Of a DNA stretch of 64,000 bases, positions 35,140 through 46,642 are shown piece after piece. The translations under genes and the position numbers were made by a program. Positions within the stretch are counted from its first letter, which is position 1, and the number at the start of each line of letters is the position of its first letter. The stretch spans positions 1 through 64,000 of the forward strand of contig JAGFBZ010001127.1 in the NCBI GenBank assembly GCA_018398805.1, read 5' to 3'. A model generated the notes under the pieces. The model was not told the origin of the DNA, did not search any database, and was given only the letters and a program-made list of their open reading frames with translations. The stretch comes from Hirundichthys speculiger. Lineage: Eukaryota; Chordata; Actinopteri; Beloniformes; Exocoetidae.

Positions 35140-35632
35140 TAAATCGAGTATTATTCAGCAAAAGGTTGCCACAGGAGGCACCAGGGTTTCCGTTGTCTGG
35201 TAATTGCCGGACTTTGTCTAGTAAAATCATCGGGGATTTAAGTGAAATCTACCCCGAGTGGGCTCAACTGGCCCAGATAGCCTGCTGATCCCTGTCTCCA
35301 GTGTGCCAGCAGAGAGAGGTTTCCCTCTGCAGAACCGCATTAAAACAGCGCAGCGGAGTCAGAAGAGCGCGAGCTTCTGCAATATTTATTTATTTATTTT
35401 TTTAAGTTACGCTCGTGAGTCAATTGACGGGACTTATTTTATTTGAAATAGCCTGTTTTTTAATAAAAACACTATTAAATGACTTGCATTGATATCGTAC
35501 TACTGCATATGATTTATTTTTAACCTCAATAAATTCATATAGCCTATGTGAGCGGAATTCAAACATTTGTCCGGTAAATTGAAAACCTGCCGGTCACATT
35601 GTCCGGTGCCAATTTTTTCTAGTGGAAACACT
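35140..35632 (+). mobile_element. hAT fragment nested in the Harbinger element
   Basis: The frame near 35281-35355 encodes PVSSVPAERGFPLQNRIK, the end of a hAT transposase dimerisation domain. The right end TTCTAGTGGAAACACTG (35616-35632) matches a CAGTGTTTCC hAT terminus. The left end is not identifiable, so the copy is 5'-truncated. Confidence 0.6.
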
Positions 35633-35714
35633 GGTAGGCACATTCATTTTTTTATTTGTGATAATAAATAAATCACGTGTTTTCATGGAGAAAAAAGTGT
35701 TTCTTATTGTGCGC

Positions 35715-36077
35715 CTACCTTGTTCTGCAGTTGGCTCCAGAAGGTGAGCTGCACCTGCTGGTTAGAGGCATCTCTTCCGCAGGCATCTCTTCCGCAGGCC
35801 CTCCACCTGTCTTGTTAAAGGCCACTTTTTCTTTAGTTCTTCGCCTTATATCTTGCCACCTTCTTTTAACCTCATCTGCCGTTCTTTTTGTTTTACCAAC
35901 TGCATTTATTCTATCGCAGATTTTCTCCCATATTGCATTTCTTTTGGTAATGTTTAAATTTATTTGCTTTAGTTCATGAATGTGTTTATTTGCCTCTTCC
36001 ACTAATATCTCTAACTCCAACTCGTCAAATTTCATTTTGCGCTTGCGTCTATCCTGCTTTCCATCCAGACTCTCCAT
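35715..36077 (-). CDS. Harbinger-encoded Myb/SANT-like DNA-binding protein
   Basis: An intact 120-residue frame begins MESLDGKQDRRKRK. It carries a Myb/SANT-like domain (residues about 17-85): a helix (FDELELEILVEEA), a tryptophan in NAIWEKICDRIN, and a basic recognition-type helix in ADEVKRRWQDIRRRTKEK. A five-residue duplication (AEEMP twice) follows near the C-terminus. In Harbinger transposons this partner protein helps bring the transposase to the nucleus and binds element ends. Here the transposase is gone, so the ORF could act only with a transposase supplied elsewhere, or be inactive. It lies antisense in the intron of the GVIN-like gene. Confidence 0.75.
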   Translation of the reverse strand: MESLDGKQDRRKRKMKFDELELEILVEEANKHIHELKQINLNITKRNAIWEKICDRINAVGKTKRTADEVKRRWQDIRRRTKEKVAFNKTGGGPAEEMPAEEMPLTSRCSSPSGANCRTR

Positions 36078-36617
36078 GGCGCAAACCGTAAGACAGGCAA
36101 CACCTCAAATACTGCGGTTTGCACCCGTTATCAATTGCGCGAGCATTCTTAGTTGATCACCCGCAAAACACACAACAACAGCACGCGCAAACTTTTTCAG
36201 TGCACACGCAATTTAGTACTCTTCATTTAGGATCTTAGTAAATCAGGCCCATAGTGTTTTCTAGTGAGACAGTCAATCAGCAGTTACACTGAATACACTG
36301 ACTACGACAGAGGTGCAAAGTGGATTTATTCTCCAAGTTGTATACAAAATAGAGAGGTCATTGACTCACATCACAGAATGTGGGGTGATCAGAAATAATA
36401 ATTTGTCAGTAGTGATGGGTCCATGGCGCCTCATGGAACGTTTCGACACATTGCCAAACTGTATTGAAACATGTCGATACTGTGTCACTGAATACTGACA
36501 CCTGCTGGACATTAAAAATCCCTACAGGCAACTGAGTTGCCAGACCCATCTGACACCAATATGACCAAGTATGCAATAATAAAATATAAGTCATTGCATT
36601 GTATATGGCATCATTGC

Positions 36618-36736
36618 GACTGGCGACCTGTCCAGGGTGAACACCTGCCTTTCGCCTGTAGACAGCTGGGATAGGCTCCAGCAGATCCCCGTGACCCTTC
36701 AAGGATGAAACGGGTATGGAAAATGGATGGATGGAT
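36618..36736 (+). mobile_element. L2-like LINE tail with 11-bp duplication
   Basis: GGCATCATTGC flanks both sides (36607-36617 and 36737-36747). The body has GGGATAGGCTCCAGCAGATC and ends in (GGAT)n, typical of fish L2-type 3' ends. Confidence 0.85.
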
Positions 36737-36783
36737 GGCATCATTGCATATCTGAATTTAAAATTAAAGTATCTTTGATATCT

Positions 36784-37125
36784 TTAGATACAGATACATG
36801 TATCATAACTAGAAAATCGAAGTGACCGTGTTTGTGAATGAAGATGCTTGTGGACTGATTTTCTTTTTTCATAGATATTTATAAAAAAAATAAGTTTTTC
36901 CGAAGATTTGAACTTTAGTCTATTCCGCTTTTCGGACAACAGTTCTCCAGCCTTGGAAAAGACCCTCTCACAAGAGACAAATGATGCTGGTGTGCAAAGA
37001 AACCGCAAGCCAAGCTGGAAGAGGTGCGGATTGCCGATTCTGACGACACGTGACAAAAGATTGGAGATTCGTTTGGCAGTGCATCCCGTCGACAGATGCG
37101 CTTCCTTATAAACACGGTTTGGCAC
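36784..37125 (-). pseudogene. hAT transposase C-terminal dimerisation domain
   Basis: The frame contains LCTPASFVSCERVFSKAGEL followed by EKRNRLK, the conserved hAT C-terminal signature, and runs to a stop at the end. The N-terminal catalytic part is absent, so this is a deletion derivative. Confidence 0.8.
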
Positions 37126-37247
37126 ATCACTGTCAGTTCGATACAGTACCTGTATCGGTCACGTGACTTTCTTAAGGCGAAACGCGTACCGACACAGGTG
37201 TTGCTCTCTGAGCTCGACGCACGCGCTGACGCATCACTATTTGTCAG

Positions 37248-37914
37248 TAAGAAACGGCCGTCTTTAAACCATCACATAAACAACAAGAGGACATTGAGAT
37301 AAGTTCTTTCGACGCCTACATGTCAAAACTTAGCGACTTGATGGAGCCAGAATGATAATCAGAAGCGATGGCCCTCAACAGGCCAGATTCTAGAACAGAA
37401 GTCACAAACTTATGAATTAGCATTAAACAATAAGGCCCCAAAATGCAGTTTTAACATAACAATTAGTTTTTTCAGTAATTTTTCAGCATAACACTGGAAG
37501 AGGATGCTCCTAATCTTGGTCATATTACAGAAGTGAAAAAAGGCTGTCTTACAAACCTGATTAATATGCTGTTTAAATTTCATATCCCGATAGTAAAAAT
37601 GACTCGATGATTCTCACAGTTGTACTCGAGGACAACATAAAATTAGCTAGTCGGTTCTTAAGGTGTTTAGGACCAGGTAACATCTATTAAACAGGGGATC
37701 AATTCCTAAAACTGCACTTGCTCTAAATTGGACTAAATTACTAGATCATTGTCAAAACATATTCACATAACATTTTTTTGCATAACATTTCTTTACATTT
37801 TTTGAGATGATAAATAGCTGTTTAAGTTACAGCCTTGATGTGGCAGCTTAGAACTCAGCTCTGAGTAGATTCCAGACCAGTTTTTTTGTTTTCATACCTC
37901 TGAACAGTGGTTCT
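37248..37914. other. Intronic sequence, no gene recognised
   Basis: AT-rich, no exon or repeat boundary that can be supported. Confidence 0.45.
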
Positions 37915-38215
37915 TAACCTTGTTGGAGGTGCTGCACCCCACCAGATACATATGGACATTAACCGAACCCCTCTTTATTGAAAAATAAAATATGACTTTT
38001 TTTTCAAATTCAAGACCTAGCTATGTTTTATTGGTGCACAAAATGAACCGTTCATTAACATCACTGTGTTCAAAGAACAAAACCAATACAATGCATGAAC
38101 TGCATGAAGTACATATCCTACTTATTATTTATTGTATTTATCGTTCATTTTCTGAACCCGCTTTATCCTCACGGGGGTCATGAAAAATAAAATATTATTT
38201 TTTTTTCAATTCTAG
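37915..38215 (+). mobile_element. hAT MITE fragment with an L2-like tail inside
   Basis: It starts CAGTGGTTCTTAACCTTGTT, a common hAT terminus in fish. It continues with ACCGAACCCCTCTTT and AAATGAACCGTTCATTAACA and is interrupted at about 38126-38185 by a minus-strand L2-like tail. The right terminus is not seen. Confidence 0.6.
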
Positions 38216-38824
38216 ACTAGAATTGGTTAAATTAGCATTGCTAATCATGCAGATAGGATGCTGACTCCCATCACCTTCTATTATACATGTGAATCCATAT
38301 TGTACCTAGTTGACCACTTTTGTTTTTTGCTCGACATCGTTAGTATGGATTAAAATATTAAAGAATTTTTTTTCTTTGTAAGCACACATGACACCTGGAG
38401 CAGACAGTTGAGATTTAGTAATCTAGTTGACAACTGCCAATAGAGTTATCCTGATCTCAGACTTCTTTTTTTGATAGGTGTTGTTGTTTCGTGATATACC
38501 CCTTGGTTAACTGCTCTGAAATAAATGACTAGGATTAGATTTACCCTATGTAGCCTAACATATGAAAAAAATAGACTTAGAAAGTATTTCTTTTTTAGGT
38601 AAAAGTGTGTATTGGAACCTTTAAATGAGATCCCCATTTTTCCCCCTTATTCTGTGCTTTCCTTCACTGAAATTGTCAGTTACAATCCATATAGGAACAT
38701 CTTTAGACAACCAGTAGCTGTAGGTAATCTTCATAAGGACATTGTTTAATTTCTCCTTTCATGTCTGCATCAGTTTTAGAGCACAAGGCAATGATTTTTA
38801 TGACCATTTTTTGCATGTCCATAG

Positions 38825-41800
38825 AGACCAACCTGGAGAGCCTGTTGGAGGATCTGGGATTGATGCCATACTACAGAGAGAAGCTAACACTCAGCAAGAT
38901 ACTTGAGATCAATGAGAAGACCATTACTGATGATCCTGTCAAGTCTAAATCTGATCTTCCATGGTATTTTCTAAAGAAACTGATGAAGGTTAATGTGACA
39001 GCTAGGAATGTAAAGTATACATCAGTATGTGAGTCAAACTGTGATGATTCATCAGGGTCTGAGTTAGATTTTGATGATCTTGACAGTCCAAACACAGGTG
39101 ACATGATAAACCCTCTTGACATAATCACTGCTCTCTTTCTGTGTTCTGATACTTTTGTACAGCAAGAAATGGCTCTAAAAATGTCTATGTGTCAGTTCTC
39201 TGTACCTTTGCTGCTTCCCAGTTGTGACACTCAACAGTGCACACTCATGCTGTGGGCCTTGAGAGACATTGTTAAGAAGTACAGACCTCCAGCTCTTTCA
39301 GACTCCAAAGGCTTCATTGAAGAAAGAATAGTTCATTCTGAAATTCCAATGGTCTCTTTTGTGAGACTGGGTGACCGCTCCTTGTCAAAGTCAGAGATCC
39401 TCAATAAGCTTTTGATCAGTTCTCAGCAATATCATGACACCTTTATTCACAGCAAAATGGAGTGTGGTGACAGTCCAAGAAGAATATCCAATGGACTGAC
39501 TGAAATTACCTGGTACCTTCCTTGTGGAAACAAAAACATTGATATTTTCAGTCAACCAATGGCTGTAGCTAATCTCCATGGGGACATCTCTTCATTTGAA
39601 ACACAATTCTCCTTTTTGTGTCAGACATCTGCAGCAGTTTTTGTGTTCTTTGACCATTTGGATACTGAATGCAAATTTCTCACAAACCAAGAGTGCAAAG
39701 CACAGATCTTCTTGGTGGGCAACAGTGAGAGCAAGAACTTTGACAAAAATTCTCTCAAAGCTGTAGCAACTGCAATGAACTTGACTAAAAACAACATAAT
39801 TATCAAGACAAAGCAGAGAAATGAAGCAGACTTTGTCAAATGTTTGAGAAAAACAGTCAGTGATTTAGTTGAGAAGACACAGATGAAGATGTCAATAGAG
39901 AAAATGGCTGAAGTTGCCCATGAACGGGGGATACTGGTTGATGAAAACTCTCCAGAGTGCCAGGCTGGAAAGAAAAATGCAGATGCCATCACTGCAGGAA
40001 TTAAAGACCTCCTGAAATACAAAAAAGAACAGCTTCCCTTGCAAGGACAAATATGGAAGGAACTGACTCGCCTAGAGAAAGAAGAATTTCGCCTTCAAAA
40101 GATTGGGTCTGAAAACATAGAAAACTACAAAAGTGACCTTCAAGAGCAGAAGGAGGAACTGCGGAAAAGGCAGAACTCTTATGATATTTCACCAGCTATG
40201 ACATGCTTCATCAATGCGATATCCAGTCCAGGAATAGAAAGGTGTTATTTCCTGAAATGGATGAGAATGAACCTTGATAATGTGTCTCGATTAAAACTCA
40301 CTAAACTCAGAGAGCAGTATAGAGAAAAGTGCAAAGATTCTGCAAACAAAGAGGAGGTCAAAGAAATTGACAGACAAATTTCCAACAGCTCACTGGGGAC
40401 TGAACATTTCTTCCGTGAAATGGGTCAAATCTATGAAGCTTCTCTGTCACTTTCAGAAATGGACCCATCACGTCAACAACTGCAGCATCTACCCAAACTC
40501 TGTGCACAGTTGTTGCTTGATGGATTTCCTCTTGAACTTGTAGATGGAGATGCATCCAACATTCCTCTTACCTGGGTTAGTGACGTTCTCACTCAGCTGA
40601 ATGAGTTGGTGTCTCCAAAGAACCAGATACTGGTCGTTACAGTTCTTGGAGTTCAGAGCACAGGAAAGTCCACTCTCCTGAACACCATGTTTGGAGTGCA
40701 GTTTGCAGTCAGCAGTGGTCGATGCACTCGGGGTGCCTTCATGCTGCTCATCAGAGTCAATGAGGACGTCAAAGAAGTATTTGGCTGTGACTTCATGATG
40801 ATCATTGACACTGAGGGCTTAAAGTCACCAGAACTCGCTCAGCTGGACAATAGCTATGAGCATGACAATGAGCTGGCACACTTGTTGTGGGTCTGAGTGA
40901 CATCACCATTATCAATATTGCAATGGAGAATTCAACTGAAATGAAGGACATCCTGCAAATAGTGGTCCATGCTTTCCTCAGGATGAAGGAGGTGGGCAAA
41001 AAACCAAAATGTCAATTTGTTCACCAGAACGTTTCTGATGTTTCAGCCCATGAGAAGAACTTACGAGACCGAAAACTGCTGTTGGATCAGTTGAATGAGA
41101 TGACTGAAGCAGCAGCTAAAATGGAAAAGAGAGAAGAGAACAAGAGCTTCAGTGATGTGATGGAGTACAGTCCAGATACTGGAAACTGCTACGTTCCTGG
41201 ACTCTGGAATGGAAACCCACCAATGGCACCAGTCAATACAGGATACAGTGAAGTTGTTTATGAGCTCAAGAAGAACATCATCCAACAACTGGGAGAGCGT
41301 GTGTCATCTGCTAATGATGTGCTGGAGTTCAAAGAGTGGATGACCAGTCTCTGGACTGCTGTAAAGCATGAAAACTTCATCTTCAGCTTCAGAAACAGTC
41401 TTGTAGCTGATGCATACATGAGGCTCTGCACAGAGTTCAACAAGTGGGAGTGGGAGTTCAAGAAAGAAATGTTCACCTGGGTTACCAATGCAGAAACAAA
41501 GATTTCCAACTTTGGTACAGTTGCTGCACAGTCTGAAACATCTGACATGGGAGAATTCCTTAATCAGTTAAAAAGTGAAGCAGCCACAGAGCTGTCCAAA
41601 TGGGAGGAAAAGCTCCTTAAAAATCTGAAAGAGTACTTTGAGAAGACAGAGGGTCATGTCTACCTGGTTGAAGGATACAGAGAGGAATTTAAAAACAGCG
41701 CAAAGAGCCTTCGACGAGAAATGGAAAACTCTGTTGTTAATCAGCTCACAGCTGCAGCTGACATCAGACAGGGAATGAAAGAACTTGACAAAATTAAGGA

Positions 41801-43496
41801 GAATCACACAAAAGAAATTGAAAAGGCAGTGGGTGCATTAATTGTTGAGTGTAGAAACAAAAAAGTCAAAATGACAGACAAGGAGCTGGACAAAGAATTT
41901 GATAAGATGTGGAGGAACATAGTGGAGAAGATGTCTTTTTCTGCACAAAATCCCACTAATGTTTTCACAAGTGTGTCTCATTGTCTCAGAACCAATGTTT
42001 CACATAAGGGGAGTCATGCATGTGAACTGCTGAGTGAAAAAAGCCTCCAAGATTGTGGGTTGGAGCCTTTCAAATGCAGACCTGAAGGAATGGGTGAAAA
42101 AATGTATCACGGAGTAAGAAGATGGTTCAACCGACAGGATCTTGTAAAAGCCAGACAAAATATGGCTGACAACATCATAACTGCTTGCAAAGACTTTGTA
42201 GCAGAAAAAATTAAGAGAAAAACCAATTACCACAGTACTTACATCCAGGAGATCCTTCACATTATTGATGAAAGGCTGAAGAATGCTGATGTTGACATAG
42301 ACATTGAGTTTGAGGTTTCTCTGAAGCAGCACATCTGTGCAGATGCAGCCAGACGCTTTCAGAAAATGCAGGAAGACTTCATTCAAGCAAATGACCCCTA
42401 CAGATGTCTGCTTAGAAACAAAGAAAACTTTTGTGCAGATTTCAAAGATGTTTTCTACAAAAGAAACCAGTGCCAGAAGAAGGCTGAAAAATTCACAGAA
42501 CAGTGTCTGAAACCTGCTGTTGAGGACTTTGTCTACCGTTCCCTGGGTCCTACTATCATTGATGCAATGATGAAAAATATTAAGTTCAGCACAAGAACCT
42601 CCTTCCAGCATTCAGTACTTCAGGATTTGCTGTCTGAGGAAGACTTCAACAGATATCTGAGCTACATTTCTGAGTATGAAAGTTATGTAAAGGTGTGGAT
42701 ACTGAAGCAAATAAAGGAGCACTTTACAAATGTGTCTACAACATTTGAGTTTGAGGAACAACATCTTAAGTCAAGTATCAGCAGCATAAATGAGGCCTTG
42801 AAAAAAGCCAAATCAGAGAAGAGTGGTGACCTGAAGACATTTGTTGAACGTATCTGCAAAGAACTTGGTGATAAACTGGTCATTTCCCAGGATGCTCTTG
42901 GTGCCTTCATGATCCTGAACAATGCTGACCAGGAACAGTTTGCTGACTATCTAACAGTGTTTGTGAAGGAGATGAAAGAAACTCTTAAGGAGAAGTTTAA
43001 AAGCACACCCTTTGAAACAAAACTAGAACATCTCAATGTGGATCCTCAGACTGAGCTTTTCAACAGAGTGATTGGTTGTGGGAAACAGTGTCCGTTCTGT
43101 AAAGTTCCCTGTGAGGCAGGAGGACCAGACCACAAGGAGCACTTTGCTTCACTGCATCGACCACAAGGTCTGGGCAGATACAGGATGTTTTCAACAGAGG
43201 AACTTGTTACAGACATTTGCACATCTTCTGTGATCAGTGACTGCTGTTTTAGCTGCAGTGAAACAAAGTATGAAAATCATCCTTACAAGTCTTACAGGGA
43301 AATTTTCCCAGACTGGCATATTCCTCCTGATGGGAGCCTGGAGGCATCAGACTTCTGGAAATATGTGATGACAAAGTACAACAATGAATTTGCTGAAGAA
43401 TATGATGCAGAACCAGCTGACATTCCTGAAACTTGGAAGAAAATTAAAAAAGGGCAAATAAAAGCAAGCCTTAAAAACACATTCAACCTCAAGTGA
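38825..43496 (+). CDS. GVIN-like very large GTPase, single giant exon, one frameshift
   Basis: The acceptor at 38824 joins in frame to the FN3 exons at 22143-23257; together they give roughly 1,760 residues. The exon starts TNLESLLEDLG, passes a helical region and reaches the GTPase core. G1/P-loop GVQSTGKST is at 40648-40674; G3 DTEGL is at 40807-40821. A long coiled-coil-rich part follows, then a Cys/His module (CGKQCPFCKVPCE) and the family's C-terminus (REIFPDWHIPPDGS, then KPADIP-like AEPADIPETW). It ends at TGA 43494-43496. One base is missing at 40872-40881 (ELA then HLLWV-stop; the next frame resumes with VGLSDI), just after G3. Mammalian VLIG proteins are interferon-induced cytosolic/nuclear GTPases. 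The frameshift is either an assembly error or a disabling lesion; the rest is open. Confidence 0.85.
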
Positions 43497-44394
43497 AGCT
43501 CATAAAGCAGTTGCTACTCATGCTTTTTCCTGCAGTTTACCTGCAGTTTGTACCTATAAAATTTAATCTGCTGATTAGTAACTAAGTTTTTTCTTTTGTG
43601 TGATAATTGTCGTTACTTCATTGATATACTTAAAAACTAACAAAATCAGGATTAATCCTTTTTTAGCTGCTCAAAATGTCAGTGAATTTCTGTAAAGAAG
43701 ATTACTTTGCATTTGCATTTATTATATTTTTGTTCTCGTTCTCTCAGCCTCAGAAGATTGAAAAGTACACAGTTGTTTCTCAATTCCAAATGAAAGTTCA
43801 GCTTGTGAAATTTACTATGATTATAAAAGTTGAAAGAAACCCAGAGAACGTAAATAAAGTAAAGGAATGAAGGAGGAAGTACTTCCTGCTGTTTTGATAT
43901 TGTTTGAATCACTTTTGTCTGTTTCATCAGTTACAGTTTTTCTTTTTTGTCACCAAGACCATAGTTTTCTGTGAGTTTGTCACACTTTTCTTTTGATCTT
44001 ATTATGTAAAACCATAATGTAAATTCATCTGATCACAATGTATATTTGTATTAGGCAAAAACATCCTCATATAAACAACATTATATGTTTTTAGTCATGC
44101 CAATACCAAACAAAAATAAAGCCAAATGTTGAACTCTAAATTCTTTTGAAATTGATTCTGTCACTTCTTTCATAATATTGCATCTCTAAAACCATTGCTT
44201 ATGTCTTTCCTTTTTGGCATGACCAAAGCACCTGCTGCATGACCAGTTCATCCTCCTCAATCATTTGAAGCCAGTAAGGGGGTTGTGTTGTTCACCTGTC
44301 TTTTCTTTTTGTTAAATAAACATTGGCTCATTGAAAAGAGTTTAAGTTGATGTCCATCTGAGATTTTTTTTTTACTTTTCCAACACACAGAGCA
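43497..44394 (+). other. 3' UTR region of the GVIN-like gene
   Basis: No frame is credible. AATAAA signals occur near 43853 and 44115, either of which could end the transcript. Confidence 0.5.
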
Positions 44395-44660
44395 ATATGT
44401 GAAACTGCTGTTGAGGACTTTCACTATTGTTCCCTAAGGTCCTGATACCACTGAGGAAATGCTCAAAAGTGAAAGGTTCAGCACACGCATCTCCTTCAGT
44501 GTTTAATTGTACTTAATTTACTTTCAAAGAACAAGTTCAACAGCGACCTCAACAACATTTGCAAGTCTGGGAATTATGTAAAATAGATGAACATGTCTCA
44601 GATGTGTCTACGATATCTGAGTTTGAGGAACAGCCTCTTTAATCAAGTATTAAATGGATA
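44395..44660 (+). pseudogene. Decayed GVIN GTPase fragment (middle-C-terminal part)
   Basis: Broken frames match 42510-42790 of the complete exon: AVEDF, then F-S-TR-SF words, LLSK-KFNSDL, SLRNSLFNQ. Stops and indels are frequent. The match resumes at 45377 after unrelated sequence, so this is the remnant of one more gene copy. Confidence 0.7.
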
Positions 44661-44839
44661 AATGGAGTCATAAGACAGGCCAAGAAAAAAAATGTGGTGA
44701 GCTGCAGGAAAAGTTTAAGGAAAAGCTTAGAAATACAGTCTTCAAAAGAAGGCAAGGCATGTTTACTTGTATTGCACATTTCATACACAAAGAAAACTCA
44801 AATTGCCTTTCAAAGGGACTAAGAAGAAAAGAAAAGAAA

Positions 44840-45370
44840 AAATAAACGAATGGGGCAACCTGACTACCGGGGGAACGTGGCGTGTCAGGAAGGAGGGCTC
44901 CCATTAATCCAGGGCTTTGTAGATACGAGTATTTATCTGCTGTGTCTCCCTCCAGTCATTCCAGTAGACGTAGACAGGATCAACACTCAGTTTAGTTGCT
45001 CATCTGCTCCTGCAGAATTGATGGGAACATAACCTGGAATTTCTTCCCCTCGTGCTTCTGAGTCAGTGGGAGTTTGCATAACTGCTTCGAAACCAGGAGC
45101 AGTAATGACCGGTTTCAACAGGTGCTGCCACCCGGTGGACAACACTTTCTTGGTACTCAACCTTCCTTTACTTTGCTATTATTGCATTTATATAAACAGC
45201 ATAAGTATGCAGCTTAAAATATCAGAAATGAAACAATTAAAAAACATGAAGAACGTAGAATAAGAAAAGGATGCTGACATGCTAAAATAATTTAAAAGTG
45301 AATAAATGAAGGCGTTTTAATTAAAATCATTTGGAAAAAACAAGCTCTTTAATTTCAGTGATTACTACTT
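44840..45370. other. Insertion splitting the decayed GTPase fragment, family unknown
   Basis: Between the two decayed pieces lies sequence with no counterpart in the complete exons. No ends, duplication or ORF could be recognised. Confidence 0.4.
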
Positions 45371-45376
45371 CCCCTT

Positions 45377-45530
45377 CCTTTCAGATCTTTGAAGGAAATC
45401 CTCCATGGCTGGAATATCCCTCCAGATTCAGACTTTCAGGAAATATGTGATTTAAAAAACGAAATTTCACGCAAGTATATATGAAAAAGCCAGAACCTAA
45501 AAACCTGCATCATGGAAGAGAATTACAAAT
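45377..45530 (+). pseudogene. Decayed GVIN C-terminus
   Basis: The words KEILHGWNIPPDSDFQ correspond to the conserved REIFPDWHIPPDGS ending of the GTPase, with small deletions and stops. It belongs with 44395-44660. Confidence 0.7.
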
Positions 45531-45792
45531 GAAGAGGCCAAAATCATTTAACAAACAGAGAGACAGATCTTTTTTCTTTCCTAATTCATGTCTAAATAAT
45601 GACAAGGATGTTTATTGTTAGTTTGTGTGAGAATTAGCACAAAGTATTTGCATTTCACCTTCTCTATTCAAAAAATATACAAATGTGTGTTTTTGAGTTC
45701 AGGTTTAATCACAGACTCATTTTGATGTGACTGACCTGTTAATGAGTTAAGTTTTGTTTTCCTGAGACCTACTCGTTCATCCACCTTTCTTT

Positions 45793-45815
45793 GGAAATGA
45801 AACTGAGTGACTGCA
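45793..45815 (+). promoter_or_regulatory. ISRE of a second GVIN-like promoter
   Basis: GGAAATGAAACTGAGTGACTG contains two GAAA-type cores and aligns with the promoters at 21554 and 56016 (shared TTAAGTTTTGTTTT upstream and AGGAT(T)AAAGG downstream). A TATA-like ATTAAAGG lies near 45826. A first exon ends at AAG|GTAGGT (45998). Confidence 0.7.
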
Positions 45816-46148
45816 TTCATCAGGATTAAAGGAGCGGCATCAGTGCTGCTCTCACATTTGCAGGAGAGACTTGTAGTTCATATTCAAGCTGCACCTACAA
45901 CCTAAGATAACTTAGTTTAAACAATATATACATACACACTCCTGGATTCATTAACAGAAAAACAAAACATAGTTTTGATATAAAGAATGCTTCTTAAGGT
46001 AGGTCACTTTTTTCTTTTCTTTTTTTAATGTGAGCACAATCCATAGTTTTGCTCCTTTGTGTTTATCTGATTATTGCTGTAAAATATAGCACAGTTAAAC
46101 TAGCTGATATATTACATTCTTCTTTTTTTTAATCTTTATGCGGAATAG

Positions 46149-46642
46149 GTTTGAACAACCTTTAACAATGGATAACTTAGAAGAAGAAGAGGTAATACAT
46201 CATTAACTCCATAAAAGGACACAAGACATGAATAATATAATTCATATATGTGTATACATTTCCTCATTTCATCTAAGACAGCTGTTTTCCATATTTATTA
46301 AGGAGTTCTTTGATTCATCGGATTCCTTCCTTGAGCCCAACAGTGAGGAAGGAGACTCTGCTGTCTCACTGAAATCTGACTGTAAGTATGACTGATGTGA
46401 GTGTACGAGTGCAACTTTAGGTAAGTTTGCACAACTAAAACCATGTTATAATCTTAAGTTACAGAGTAATATTTCTCCTCCTCCAGATGTTCCTCCTCCA
46501 GGAGCAGTAACAGTCCTCCATGCTGGCAGTGAGACTGTTTCTCTGCAGTTTGATAGATACCAGCTTCATGTAGAGTACACCTGTCAGAGACAGAGAGGCA
46601 GGGTGGAAACTGAAGATTGCAACAGAGTAGATGTTGGAGGAC
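46149..46642 (+). pseudogene. Truncated second copy of the GVIN-like 5' exons
   Basis: ATG at 46168 opens MDNLEEEE and stops at GAG|GTAATA (46191). Exon 46303-46381 encodes EFFDSSDSFLEPNSEEGDS; exon 46487-46642 begins the first FN3 domain (PPPGAVTVLHAGSETV). Homology with 22143-22617 ends abruptly at VDVGG inside that FN3 exon, and the following bases are unrelated. With no second FN3 exon and no GTPase exon downstream on this strand, it cannot make the full protein. A short protein ending after the break remains possible because the promoter and early splice sites look good. Confidence 0.75.

Larger units (their letters stand above)
34671..36250. mobile_element. 1.58-kb PIF/Harbinger element
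   Basis: The ends GGGCCTGATTTACTAA are exact inverted repeats, flanked by ATA on both sides. Inside are a decayed transposase start at 35017 (+), a hAT fragment at about 35140-35632, and an intact Myb/SANT-like ORF at 35715-36077 (-). A transposase plus a Myb-like partner gene is the standard Harbinger content. The transposase is lost here. Confidence 0.85.
36410..37239 (-). mobile_element. 830-bp hAT element with exact 8-bp duplication
   Basis: TTTGTCAG flanks both ends (36402-36409 and 37240-37247); the termini are TAGTGATG and CATCACTA. It retains the 3' part of a transposase gene (36784-37125, -) and was itself hit by an L2-like tail at 36618-36736. A second partial copy lies at 20880-21117. 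Confidence 0.85.
23258..38824 (+). other. 15.6-kb intron of the GVIN-like gene, filled with mobile elements
   Basis: The donor GTAAGT at 23258 and the acceptor TTTTTTGCATGTCCATAG ending at 38824 share phase 1 and bracket no recognisable host exon. Contents are a GC-rich block, retroviral pieces, six or more hAT elements, a Harbinger element and LINE tails, listed separately. Confidence 0.65.

Noticed and set aside
38761..38824. Upstream ATG extension of the GTPase frame
   Set aside because: This part is intron with a strong acceptor ending at 38824; the paralogue at 62132 has the same acceptor, and the FN3 exons join in phase there.
40872..40881. Programmed ribosomal frameshifting in the GTPase
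   Set aside because: No slippery heptamer or clear downstream structure is seen, and the two copies need shifts of opposite sign. Sequence error or decay is simpler.
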